Shown here one piece after another: positions 9,176-17,602 of a stretch of DNA of 64,000 nt (position 1 is its first letter; every line of letters begins with the position of its first letter). Origin of the DNA: Microbispora bryophytorum (GTDB lineage: Bacteria; Actinomycetota; Actinomycetes; Streptosporangiales; Streptosporangiaceae); NCBI RefSeq assembly GCF_006874465.1, contig NZ_VIRL01000004.1, positions 248,001 through 312,000 of the forward strand, given 5' to 3'. A model generated the notes under the pieces. It saw only the letters and a program-made list of their open reading frames with translations, did no database searches and was not told where the DNA came from. The position numbers and the translations under genes were made by a program.

Positions 9176-10134
9176 CGGGGCACGCGGCTCCCTGGGCGGT
9201 GCGGGTGGCGAGCGCGCCCGTCAGCTTCGGCGTCTACCGCGCCGACGGCGCGCCGCTGGGGCCCGACGAGATGCTCACGACGATGCGCGAGGCCGGATAC
9301 CACGGCACCGACTCCGGGCCGATCGGATACCTGGGCACGGCGCCGGCCCTGCCCGAGCGGCTCGCGGCGCATGGTCTCGGGCTCTCCGGCGGCTGGGTGG
9401 ACCTGCGCTACGACGACCCGGACGGCTTCCGCGAGGATCTGGCCGCCCTCGACGCCGCCCTCGACGTGTTCACCGCCGTCGGCGACGCGGAGGCCGGGGC
9501 GGCCGATCCGCGTTTCGCGCCGCGGCCGACTCTCGCCTGCCCGGACCGGCCCGAGCGGTTCGCCCGTCCCGGCATGCCGGCCGATCTGAGGCTCTCCCTG
9601 TCCGACGACGACTGGCAGGCGTGCGCGGGGCGGATCGGCGAGGCCGCGGCCCGCTGCCGTGACCGCGGCCTGGAGCCCGTCTTCCACCACCACCTGGGCA
9701 CCGACGTGGAGACGCCCGAGGAGATCGAGCGGCTGCTCGGCTCGACGGACGTCTCGCTGTGCCTGGACACCGGCCACCTGTGGCTGGCGGGGGGCAACCC
9801 CGTGGCGGTCATCCGCGACTGGTCCTCGCGGATCCGGCAGGTGCACGTCAAGGACGCCTCCCGGGACGTCCTCGCCCGGATCCGCGGGGTCGGCGGCGAC
9901 CTGTGGGACCTGGTCGTGGCGGGCGGTTTCCCGCCGCTCGGGCAGGGCGATCTGGACCTGCCCGCCGTGCTGGCCGAGCTGCGGCGGTCGGGTTACGAGG
10001 GCTGGATCGTGATCGAGCAGGACGTTCCGGTCTTCCGCGCCTCGGACACCGAGGCGCTCGCGCGGGCGGTCGCCGACCAGCGGGCCAACCGCACCGCCTT
10101 CGGCGAGGCACTCCGCGCCGCCGGCCTCGCCTGA
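9172..10134 (+). CDS. Sugar phosphate isomerase/epimerase (TIM barrel, IolE-like)
   Basis: Predicted cytoplasmic TIM-barrel enzyme of the AP-endonuclease-2/xylose isomerase-like family, 320 aa. The family-typical metal-ligand regions are visible: PVFHHHLGTDVET near residue 165, SLCLDTGHLWLAGG near 195, RQVHVKDAS near 220 and WIVIEQD near 280. The opening (VASAPVSFGVY) resembles inosose dehydratase IolE, which would place it in myo-inositol catabolism. No other inositol gene lies nearby, so only the family assignment is firm. The GTG start overlaps the stop of the preceding small ORF. Confidence 0.82.
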   Translation: MTGHAAPWAVRVASAPVSFGVYRADGAPLGPDEMLTTMREAGYHGTDSGPIGYLGTAPALPERLAAHGLGLSGGWVDLRYDDPDGFREDLAALDAALDVFTAVGDAEAGAADPRFAPRPTLACPDRPERFARPGMPADLRLSLSDDDWQACAGRIGEAAARCRDRGLEPVFHHHLGTDVETPEEIERLLGSTDVSLCLDTGHLWLAGGNPVAVIRDWSSRIRQVHVKDASRDVLARIRGVGGDLWDLVVAGGFPPLGQGDLDLPAVLAELRRSGYEGWIVIEQDVPVFRASDTEALARAVADQRANRTAFGEALRAAGLA

Positions 10135-10185
10135 TCCCGCCCCGCCGGGCGCGCGCCACGGGCGGAATCCGACGACGATGGCGGT

Positions 10186-11121
10186 ATGACGACCGCAGCT
10201 GATTACGCCGAGTTCGCCGCACGGGAGGCGCACGGCGTGTCCCCGGCGTACGAGCGCCTGGCGCTCGCGGTCTCCCGCGACCATGAGATGCTCGCGCTGC
10301 TCGGCACGCTCCCGCCGGCGAAGCGGCAGCCGAACCTGCTGTTCGGCGTCGTACGGTTCCTCGGCGGCCCGGTCGAGGACCCCGCAGCGTTCCGTGACTT
10401 CACCATGGGGAACCGGCCGGCGGTCGAAGCGGAGATGCGCACCCGGGCCACGCAGACGAACGAGGCCGGGCGGTGCGCGGTGCTGCTGCCGGTGCTCGCC
10501 GCGCTGCCGCAGCCGCTCGCGCTGCTGGAGGTCGGGGCCTCTGCCGGATTGTGCCTCTACCCCGACCGGTACGCCTACCGCTACGGCGACCACCCGGTCG
10601 GCTCCGGCGAACCGGTCCTGGACTGCGCCGTGACCGGGGTGGCGCCGCCGGCCCGCCTGCCCGACGTGGTGTGGCGGGCCGGTCTTGATCTGAACCCGCT
10701 CGACGTGACGAGTCCCGCCGACGTCGCGTGGCTCGACGCCCTCGTTTGGCCGGAGCACGAGCGGCGGCGGGCCCGGCTGAGGGCGGCTGCGGCCGTCGCC
10801 GCGACCGAGCCGCCGCTGCTCGTGCGCGGCGACCTGGCGGACGATCTGCCGGACCTGGCCGCGAAGGCCCCGGCAGGCGCCACGCTCGTCGTGTTCCACA
10901 CCTCGGTGCTGTACCAGGTGCCGGCGCCGCGGCGGGAGGCGTTCGCCGAGATGGTCCGCGGGCTGCCGGGGCACTGGATCGCGAACGAGACCCCCGATGT
11001 GCTGCCCTACCCCGGCCTGCCGGAGCCGCCCGGCGCGGCACTGCACAACGTCCTCGCGCTGGACGGGACGCCGCTCGCCTGGACCCTGTCGCATGGGCAG
11101 GCGATGACCTGGTTCGCGTGA
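10186..11121 (+). CDS. DUF2332 family protein
   Basis: Uncharacterised cytoplasmic protein of 311 aa matching the DUF2332 type. Typical features are an N-terminal helical part with a PNLLFGVVRFL segment, then LALLEVGASAGLCL, which resembles a methyltransferase-like glycine loop, and the closing FHTSVLYQVPAPRREAF and WIANETP segments. The glycine loop and later beta-strand pattern suggest a Rossmann-like fold, but no catalytic motif can be named. It sits alone, 51 bases after the isomerase gene and convergent with the P450. Confidence 0.8.
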   Translation: MTTAADYAEFAAREAHGVSPAYERLALAVSRDHEMLALLGTLPPAKRQPNLLFGVVRFLGGPVEDPAAFRDFTMGNRPAVEAEMRTRATQTNEAGRCAVLLPVLAALPQPLALLEVGASAGLCLYPDRYAYRYGDHPVGSGEPVLDCAVTGVAPPARLPDVVWRAGLDLNPLDVTSPADVAWLDALVWPEHERRRARLRAAAAVAATEPPLLVRGDLADDLPDLAAKAPAGATLVVFHTSVLYQVPAPRREAFAEMVRGLPGHWIANETPDVLPYPGLPEPPGAALHNVLALDGTPLAWTLSHGQAMTWFA

Positions 11122-11143
11122 CCTCGCCGCGTCACTGGCCGCG

Positions 11144-12532
11144 TCACTGGCCGCGGCGCAGTCCGTGCAGGAACGTGACGAGACCGGACCTCGGGCGCAC
11201 GTCGCCGCCGTCCTGCACAGCCGGCGGTGACGGCTCGCCGCGGGTCTCTCGCGCGGGCCGGAGCGTGCCGGAGAACCTCGTGCTGACCTCGTACGTCACG
11301 GGCAGGGAGCGCAGCGCGCGGACGAAGGGGGAGGGACGCCACGGAAGCCGGTCCACCGGAAGCGTCGGGGTCAGCACTGAGAACCGGTCGAGCAGGCGGC
11401 GCACCGCGATCGTGGACATCTGCGTGGCCAGCCGCTGGCTCGGGCACCTGTGCGGGCCCGCGCCCCACGCGAGGTGGGCGCGGGTGCTGCGGATGTTGTC
11501 GCTGGTGAACGCTCCGGCGAACCGCGGGTCGGCGTGTGCTCCCGCGATCGACAGCATCACCGGGTCGCCGGCCGCGATCGTGAAGCGGCCGAGCTTCACG
11601 TCCATCCTGGCGTAGCGGAGGGTCAGGTTGGCCAGCGCCGGGTTGGCCAGGGCGACGCGGTTGACCACCTCCTCGATCGCGCCGATCGACAGGCTCTCCC
11701 TGAGGCGGGGATTGGTGATCGCCTCGACGATGACGTTGCAGATCAGGCTGCCGGTGAAGTCCAGGAATCCGGACAGCATCATCAACTCGCGGGCGAGTTC
11801 CTCGTTGGTGAGATCCGGCTTCGCCTCGATCATGTACGACGGCAGGTCGTCGCCGTGCCGCTGCCGTTTGGCCGTCGCCAGGTCGAGGAGGGCGGCGTGC
11901 AACCGCTGGTACGCCCCGGCGGAGTCGGAGCCGTCCAGCAGGCGCCACTGGTCCTCGAGCAGGTCCTCGCCGCGCTCGATGGTGACGCCGAGCAGGTGGT
12001 TGGCGACGAGCAGGGGGAACGGCCGGCTGTACTGCCCGGCGAGATCGGCCCGGCCGGTGGGCCCGGCCTCCGCCATCACGTCCACGAGATCGTCGCAGTG
12101 CCTCACCATGGCCCGTTCCAGCCGCTGCGCCTGCTCGCCGCCGGGATCCTGGAACGGCCGGAGCCCCGCGATCCAGGCGCCGCGCAGACCCCGGTGCCTG
12201 TCCCCGTCGTGGAAACCGGAGTTGTCGGCCTGCAGGAGGGCGAGCAGCGGCCAGTCGGCGGGAACGCCTCCTTCCGCGTACGCCCGCCAGTGGTCCACGC
12301 GCTTGCTCCACGCGTCGCGCGCGTTCTGCATGATGTGCAGCACCTCGTCGTAGCCGAGCACGAACCACACCGGCACACCGAGGACGTCGACCGGGGCCAC
12401 CGGGCCATACCTGGCGCGCAGGCGCTCGTAGACGAGTGTGGGATCGACTTCGTAGTCTCCGGTGAGCAGGGACTCCAACGGCAAGGAGATGAGCCCTTCA
12501 ACGGCCGACGCGGACCATCTTTCGGAGACCAA
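11144..12532 (-). CDS. Cytochrome P450
   Basis: Soluble bacterial P450 of 462 aa. The heme-binding loop is WGAGPHRCPSQRLA, with Trp replacing the usual Phe at the start and the Cys thiolate ligand present. The K-helix is represented by EEVVNR (ExxR). The I-helix reads SGFLDFTGS rather than the usual acid-alcohol (A/G)Gx(D/E)T, so proton delivery may differ, as in some biosynthetic P450s. The start appears to be TTG at 12532; no in-frame ATG or GTG lies close. The C-terminal tail after LRSLPVTYEV runs about 45 residues past the normal end and is disordered. No ferredoxin or reductase gene is adjacent, so the redox partner is elsewhere. Substrate unknown. Confidence 0.88.
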   Translation of the reverse strand: MVSERWSASAVEGLISLPLESLLTGDYEVDPTLVYERLRARYGPVAPVDVLGVPVWFVLGYDEVLHIMQNARDAWSKRVDHWRAYAEGGVPADWPLLALLQADNSGFHDGDRHRGLRGAWIAGLRPFQDPGGEQAQRLERAMVRHCDDLVDVMAEAGPTGRADLAGQYSRPFPLLVANHLLGVTIERGEDLLEDQWRLLDGSDSAGAYQRLHAALLDLATAKRQRHGDDLPSYMIEAKPDLTNEELARELMMLSGFLDFTGSLICNVIVEAITNPRLRESLSIGAIEEVVNRVALANPALANLTLRYARMDVKLGRFTIAAGDPVMLSIAGAHADPRFAGAFTSDNIRSTRAHLAWGAGPHRCPSQRLATQMSTIAVRRLLDRFSVLTPTLPVDRLPWRPSPFVRALRSLPVTYEVSTRFSGTLRPARETRGEPSPPAVQDGGDVRPRSGLVTFLHGLRRGQ

Positions 12533-12662
12533 GGGCTGCGCCTGCCTTTCCTGCCATATATGGGGTACGGGCGGTGATCTTAGAGTGTCCGCCCGCGAAT
12601 GTCAGCGCCTCGGCTGCATCGCTGCTCAGGGTGGGGGCGGACCGGCGACGTAGTGTGGCGGC

Positions 12663-13862
12663 ATGACGCTGGAGCTCGACGGCAGGATCGTGAAGATCAC
12701 GAATCCGGACCGCGTGGTCTTCCCGCGGACCGGGCACACGAAGCTCGACCTGATCTCCTACTACCGGGTGGTCGCGGAGGGGGCGGTGCGCGGCGTGGCC
12801 GACCGGCCGGTGATACTCAAGCGCTTCGTGCACGGCGTCGACCGGGAGGCGTTCTTCCAGAAGCGGGCGCCCGCCAAGCGACCGGAGTGGGTGGAGGTCG
12901 TCGAGCTGAGCTACCCCTCCGGCCGAACGGCGGACGAGGTGGTGATCCGCGACCTCGCCCACCTGCTGTGGACGGTGAACCTGGGCTGCGTGGACCTCAA
13001 CCCCCATTCCGTGCGGGCCCACGACCTCGACCATCCCGACGAGCTGCGGATCGACCTCGACCCCGTGCCCGGCGTCGGCTGGGAGCAGATCGTGCGGGTC
13101 GCCCTGGTCGCCAGGGACGTGCTGGAGGAGCACGGCCTGACCACCTGGCCCAAGACGTCGGGCTCGCGCGGATTCCACGTCTACGCCCGCATCGAGCCGC
13201 ACTGGACCTTCCCCGAGGTGCGGCGGGCCGCCGAGGCCGTGGCCAGGGAGGTCGAGCGCCGGGAGCCGGACGTCGCCACCAGCCGGTGGTGGAAGGAGGA
13301 ACGGCAGGGCGTCTTCGTGGACTACAACCAGAACGCCCGCGACCACACCGTCGCCTCCGCCTACTCCGTACGGCCGACCGGCCTCGTCTCGGCCCCGCTG
13401 GCCTGGGACGAGGTGCCCGGGTGCCGGCCGGAGGACTTCACGCTCGCGTCGATGCCCGACCGCTTCGCCGAGGCGGGCGACCCGTGGGCCGGCATGGACG
13501 AGCGGGCGGGGTCGCTGGACGCCCTGCTGGAGCTGGCCGAGGCCCAGGGGCCGCGGCCGGACAGGCCCGCGGACCCGCCGCGGCAGGGACGGCGTCAGTC
13601 CGTCATGCCGCTCGTCGAGATCGCCAGGGCCGCCACGCGGGACGAGGCGATGGCCGGGCTCGAACGATGGAAGGCCCGCCATCCCGAGGTGGCCCGCCTC
13701 CTGCAGCCGGCCGACGTCCTGGTCGACTCGATGCGAGGGCGCAGCTCGACCTGGACGAGGATCAGGGTGAACCTCCGGCACGTCCCCGAGCCCGACCGCC
13801 CCGGCCAGGAACCGCTGGAGGTCGACTACGACCCCTACGGCAGAGATCAGCCGGGGCCGTAG
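12663..13862 (+). CDS. ligD: LigD-type polymerase/primase domain protein (NHEJ)
   Basis: Stand-alone archaeo-eukaryotic primase-type polymerase of the LigD PolDom family, 399 aa, which in bacterial non-homologous end joining fills gaps at breaks with ribonucleotides. The catalytic acidic pair is Asp131 and Asp133 (RIDLDPVPG). The nucleotide-binding TSGSRGFHVY loop and the ARDHTVASAYSVRP segment follow. The C-terminal 100 residues are an extension seen in the larger actinobacterial PolDom proteins. No ligase, nuclease or Ku gene is next to it. It converges on the GMC oxidoreductase gene with a 16-base overlap of the 3' ends. Confidence 0.85.
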   Translation: MTLELDGRIVKITNPDRVVFPRTGHTKLDLISYYRVVAEGAVRGVADRPVILKRFVHGVDREAFFQKRAPAKRPEWVEVVELSYPSGRTADEVVIRDLAHLLWTVNLGCVDLNPHSVRAHDLDHPDELRIDLDPVPGVGWEQIVRVALVARDVLEEHGLTTWPKTSGSRGFHVYARIEPHWTFPEVRRAAEAVAREVERREPDVATSRWWKEERQGVFVDYNQNARDHTVASAYSVRPTGLVSAPLAWDEVPGCRPEDFTLASMPDRFAEAGDPWAGMDERAGSLDALLELAEAQGPRPDRPADPPRQGRRQSVMPLVEIARAATRDEAMAGLERWKARHPEVARLLQPADVLVDSMRGRSSTWTRIRVNLRHVPEPDRPGQEPLEVDYDPYGRDQPGP

Positions 13863-16375
13863 ACCTCCCACAGCTCGCCGAGGAAGAACCGGCAGAAGCG
13901 GGTCACGGCCCCCGTGCCGTCCGGCCCGGCCGTGCGGAAGGTCGTGAGCATCCGCACGAGGTCGGACGGCAGGATGCGCAGCGTCCCCGCGGCGACCACG
14001 GCGGCGTCGTCGTCCCCGCCCTCCTCGACGTGCCCCTCCAGCAGGCGGGCGTGCAGGGTGGAGGTGTCCAGCCACAGGCGGGTCGGCGCGCCCGGCAGGA
14101 TCTCCTTGTGCCCGGCCAGAGTGCGGGGGCGGCCGTCGGCGTCCCAGAAACGCAGGCGGTAGCACATGCGCCGCTGCCCGGCCGTCTCCCCGGGGACGAA
14201 CAGGTTGAACGAGCCCCCGGCGATCGGCCGCCTGCCTCCGCACAGGTCGGCCTCGATCCAGCCCTCCGCCCTCGCCTCGTGCTCGGGCTCGGTCAGGAAG
14301 CGGTCGATGTCGTCGATCGTGATCGTGATGCGGAAGGCCATGGGGCGTCCGCCGGCTCCACTTCGGCGGGCCGCACCGCCGGGCGGGACGAGCGTCAGGA
14401 GCCCCCGCATCTCCTCCACGAACCACAGCGAGGTCCGGCCCTCGAACACGCTCGGCTCGTCCGCGCGTCCGGCCGCGAAGGGACGGCCGCCGGAGACGGT
14501 CTCCGTTCCCATCGGCACGGTCTCCGTTCCCATCGGCACGGCCTCCGTCCCCACCTCGATCGGCGGCACGGCGGGCAACTCCACTGACTCGACCCCCACT
14601 GACTCGACCCCCACTGACTCGACCCCCACTGACTCGACCCCCACTGACTCGACCCCCGCGGCCCCGACCATCACGGCCCCGACCCCCGCCAGTGGCGCGG
14701 CGAGGGACGCACGGGACTCCAGGATCCGGGTGCTCATGCGGTCGGCGAGCGCGGCGATGGTCAGCGACGGATTGGCGCCGACCGGCCCCGGCAGGGCCGC
14801 GCCGTCCGCGACGTACAGCCCGGGGAAGCCGAAGACCTCTCCGTACGGGTCGCAGACCCCCTCGCCCGGATGGCGGCCCATCGGCGCGCCGCCCAGCGGA
14901 TGCACGGTCATGATCCGCCTGCGCCACCACGGCGGGCTGTCGGCGTACTCCGCGCCGAGCACGTCGCCGATCCTGCGCATGATGGCACGCAACCGCTCGT
15001 AGTAGTCCTCGCTGCTCTCGGCCGTCCAGTCCACGTCGAGGCGGCCGTCGCGCAGGCGCAGCCTCCCGTCGGGGACGTCCCGGCCCATGCCGAGCAGCGG
15101 CAGCGAGGTGCCCGACAGCTCGCCCCGGCCGATCAGGTCGGCGAACTCCGCCGACAGGTTGGTGTCGTGGGTGAGGATGTTGCGCATCCGCCGCAGCAGG
15201 AACCTGGCGACCCTGCCCGGCCTCATGTCCGCGCCCTCGACCAGGTAGTCGACGAACTCGGGATAACCGCCGTCCTCGATGTAGGCGCCGCGTCCGTCCG
15301 CGCCGTCGTCGAGCCGGATCGCGCTGGTGATGACCGGTCCGCGGCTCGCCCGGATGGGCCGGGTCCTGCTCCGGTCGGTGGCCCGCAGCAGGAACGCCAG
15401 CATGTCCCCGTTGCCGCAGAAACGGCTGCCGATCGTCGCGCTCAGGCCGGGGAAGGCCGCCCGGTTCTTCAGCAGCAGGTAGGACGTGCCGTACGTGCCG
15501 GCGGCCAGGACGAGCCGGTCGCAGCTGATCGTGTGCGGCCCGGTCCGCCGGGGCGGCCCGTCGCCGTCCTCGCCCGCCTCGTCCTCGCGCGGCATGTGCT
15601 CGACGTACTGCACGTCGTAGCCGCCGCCCACGCGCGGCCCGATGCGCCGCACCTCGTGCAGCGTGCGCAGGTCGGCGCCGTGGTGCCGGGCGGCCGACAG
15701 GTAGGTGTGGTCGAGACTGTTCTTCGCGCCGTCGTTGCAGCCGAGGTCGCACTCGCCGCACAACCGGCACGTACGGCGCGGCACGCCGTGCAGGTTCCCG
15801 TACGCCGCCGCGGCGAGCGGCGCCCCCTGGGAGGGCTGCGCCCCCGGCGACGGCGCGAAGCTGACGGCCAGCGGCGGAAGCCGCCAGTCGAGCCCCAGCT
15901 CGGCCGCCGCGTCCCGCATGGCGAGCGTCTTCAGCGTGTCGTCGAAGCCGGGACTGGTCAGCGGGTAGGGCGAGACGCCGATCATGCGCTCGACCGCGTC
16001 GTAGTGCGGTTCGAGGTCGGCCCTGGTCACCGGCCACGACTCGTAGCCGCCTCCGGGCAGCGCCTGCTCGTGGACGAACCAGTCCTCGTCCTTGCGCAGC
16101 ATGACGTTGGCGTAGACGAGCGAGCCGCCGCCGAGGCCGCTGGAGACCACCGAGTCGCAGCCGGAGAAGCTCCAGATGTCGAACATCCCGTACAGGCCCT
16201 CGGCCGGGTCCCAGAAGGCGCGGCCGAGCTGGGCCGGGCCGCGCGGGAACTCGCCCGGCGCGTACGCCCTGCCCCGCTCCAGCACGACCACGGACAGCCC
16301 CGCCTCGGCGAGGCGGCAGGCGGCGACCGCGCCGCCGAAACCCGAACCGACCACGACCGCGTCGACGTGTTCCAT
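13847..16375 (-). CDS. GMC (cholesterol oxidase-like) oxidoreductase with extra C-terminal domain
   Basis: Flavoprotein of 842 aa. Residues 1-565 are a GMC oxidoreductase: FAD-binding VVGSGFGGAV at 8-17, a CRLCGECDLGC segment near 200, and a C-terminal HPLGG with GANPSLTIAALADR, matching the active-site His and Asn regions of cholesterol oxidase relatives. A linker of five exact GVESV pentads near 573-598 plus TVPMGTE repeats follows. The last 180 residues form a separate beta-rich domain (ITIDDIDRFL...MCYRLRFWDADGRPRTL...ELWEVYG) that in relatives I believe joins the oxidase to a hydrolase. The next gene downstream is such a hydrolase, 26 bases upstream of this start on the same strand, so the two probably act together on sterol- or lipid-like substrates. 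Substrate specificity is inference. Confidence 0.87.
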   Translation of the reverse strand: MEHVDAVVVGSGFGGAVAACRLAEAGLSVVVLERGRAYAPGEFPRGPAQLGRAFWDPAEGLYGMFDIWSFSGCDSVVSSGLGGGSLVYANVMLRKDEDWFVHEQALPGGGYESWPVTRADLEPHYDAVERMIGVSPYPLTSPGFDDTLKTLAMRDAAAELGLDWRLPPLAVSFAPSPGAQPSQGAPLAAAAYGNLHGVPRRTCRLCGECDLGCNDGAKNSLDHTYLSAARHHGADLRTLHEVRRIGPRVGGGYDVQYVEHMPREDEAGEDGDGPPRRTGPHTISCDRLVLAAGTYGTSYLLLKNRAAFPGLSATIGSRFCGNGDMLAFLLRATDRSRTRPIRASRGPVITSAIRLDDGADGRGAYIEDGGYPEFVDYLVEGADMRPGRVARFLLRRMRNILTHDTNLSAEFADLIGRGELSGTSLPLLGMGRDVPDGRLRLRDGRLDVDWTAESSEDYYERLRAIMRRIGDVLGAEYADSPPWWRRRIMTVHPLGGAPMGRHPGEGVCDPYGEVFGFPGLYVADGAALPGPVGANPSLTIAALADRMSTRILESRASLAAPLAGVGAVMVGAAGVESVGVESVGVESVGVESVGVESVELPAVPPIEVGTEAVPMGTETVPMGTETVSGGRPFAAGRADEPSVFEGRTSLWFVEEMRGLLTLVPPGGAARRSGAGGRPMAFRITITIDDIDRFLTEPEHEARAEGWIEADLCGGRRPIAGGSFNLFVPGETAGQRRMCYRLRFWDADGRPRTLAGHKEILPGAPTRLWLDTSTLHARLLEGHVEEGGDDDAAVVAAGTLRILPSDLVRMLTTFRTAGPDGTGAVTRFCRFFLGELWEVYGPG
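14499..14540 (-). repeat. 21-bp tandem duplication in the GMC linker
   Basis: Two exact 21-bp copies (gtctccgttcccatcggcacg) lie head to tail with a degraded third copy beyond. They encode TVPMGTE heptads in the linker. Confidence 0.8.
14581..14655 (-). repeat. Five perfect 15-bp repeats in the GMC linker
   Basis: Five exact copies of ccactgactcgaccc, read on the plus strand, encode five GVESV pentads between the oxidase and C-terminal domains. Perfect identity at the DNA level suggests recent expansion. Confidence 0.95.
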
Positions 16376-16400
16376 AAGTGGATGTCTCTCAGTGACGCGG

Positions 16401-17522
16401 TCAGCGACCGCTGTGCCGCTTCAGGAAGTCGAGGATGTGCGGGAAGACGTCCCGGTGCGCGTTCGCCCCGATCAGGGGGTCGATGTGCCCGTAGCCGGGC
16501 AGGATCCGCAGCTCGTGCCGTCCCGGCGCCGCCTCCGACAGCACGCGGTGGCAGACGATGTTGGAGTCGGTGAAGACCTCGTTGCGGTCGCCGGTGAGGA
16601 ACAGGATCGGCGTGTCGACGTCGGCCGCATTGACCAGGTAGTCGTCGGGCAGCGCGGCGTACCGCGGGTCGCCGATGTCGGACTTCACCGCCCGCCCGGC
16701 CGCCACCATCTTCCGCACGTGACGGTAGTAGTGCAGGTCGCAGGCGCCGTTGAGGTCGGCGAGCCGCTCGTGCACGTGCGTCCTTCGCGCGAGGTTGCGG
16801 TGGCGGTACATCGCGGGCCTGCCGCTGCCCCACATGAAGCTCTGCATGTGGCAGGCCGCCTCACGGCACTCGGGATGGAAGTAGGAGACGGCGCGGGCCA
16901 GCAGCCACCGCCGCGTCAGCGGGGGTGCGTCCCTGAACCGGGGGTCCAGGTAGGACAGGCCCGTGCCGTACTCCAGCAGCGCGGGACCGAGGGTGAGCTT
17001 GAGGCGGGCCCAGGGGTGCACCCGGGGCGTCAGCGCGACGCTGTTGGCCACCACGCTGGCGATCTCGCTCACGGCCCCGGAGAACAGGCTCATGTGGAAG
17101 GTCACCGACCCCAGGCAATGGGCCACCACGTGGATCCGCCGCGCCCCCACGTGGCGGCGGATCTCGCGTAGTGCTGCCGGGTGGTCGTACTGGGCGATGT
17201 CGTCCAGCGTGTGCCTGCGAGTCTCCAGCGTGTACGGGAACCTGTTGCTCATCCGGAAGTCCAGCGCCCACACGTCGCCGAACCCGCTGTCGTGCAGGAA
17301 CCTGACCAGGTTCGTGTGCTCCGGCATGATGAACATGTCGCTCGACGAGGTCAGGCCGTGCACGAGCAGCACGACGTCATCCTGCGCCCCCTGCGCCGGC
17401 GTGTGGTCGCGGCGGAACCGGGTGAGCTGCAACCCCAGCTCGTCCTCGGTGGCGAACGGATGGACCGTGACCTCGGCGTCCCGCACGCCGTCAAGCGTGA
17501 ACCGGGGTATGCGGTGTTCCAT
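16401..17522 (-). CDS. Alpha/beta hydrolase with cysteine nucleophile
   Basis: Alpha/beta-fold hydrolase of 373 aa. VLLVHGLTSS near 51-60 is the oxyanion strand-loop. The nucleophile elbow is AHCLG, placing Cys136 where most lipases have Ser (G-x-S-x-G). The acid is probably in TGDRNEVF and the catalytic His in GYGHIDPLIG near the C-terminus. Cysteine elbows occur in PHA synthases and dienelactone hydrolases, and in hydrolases linked to cholesterol-oxidase-like proteins as I recall. The ATG at 17522 follows AAAGGCGA; an upstream in-frame ATG lacks a site. It precedes the GMC oxidoreductase by 25 bases, probably as one operon. It has no signal peptide. Confidence 0.85.
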   Translation of the reverse strand: MEHRIPRFTLDGVRDAEVTVHPFATEDELGLQLTRFRRDHTPAQGAQDDVVLLVHGLTSSSDMFIMPEHTNLVRFLHDSGFGDVWALDFRMSNRFPYTLETRRHTLDDIAQYDHPAALREIRRHVGARRIHVVAHCLGSVTFHMSLFSGAVSEIASVVANSVALTPRVHPWARLKLTLGPALLEYGTGLSYLDPRFRDAPPLTRRWLLARAVSYFHPECREAACHMQSFMWGSGRPAMYRHRNLARRTHVHERLADLNGACDLHYYRHVRKMVAAGRAVKSDIGDPRYAALPDDYLVNAADVDTPILFLTGDRNEVFTDSNIVCHRVLSEAAPGRHELRILPGYGHIDPLIGANAHRDVFPHILDFLKRHSGR

Positions 17523-17602
17523 CCGATCGCCTTTCTGCCGGGGCAACGATCCCAGGACCACCCATAGCGGCGGCATCGTGGAAAACCCGTACTTGTCGGC
17601 AC

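Noticed and set aside
12554..12563. Palindrome CCATATATGG between the P450 and ligD genes
   Set aside because: A similar CATATATG occurs near 37070, but one 10-bp AT palindrome is too little to call an operator.
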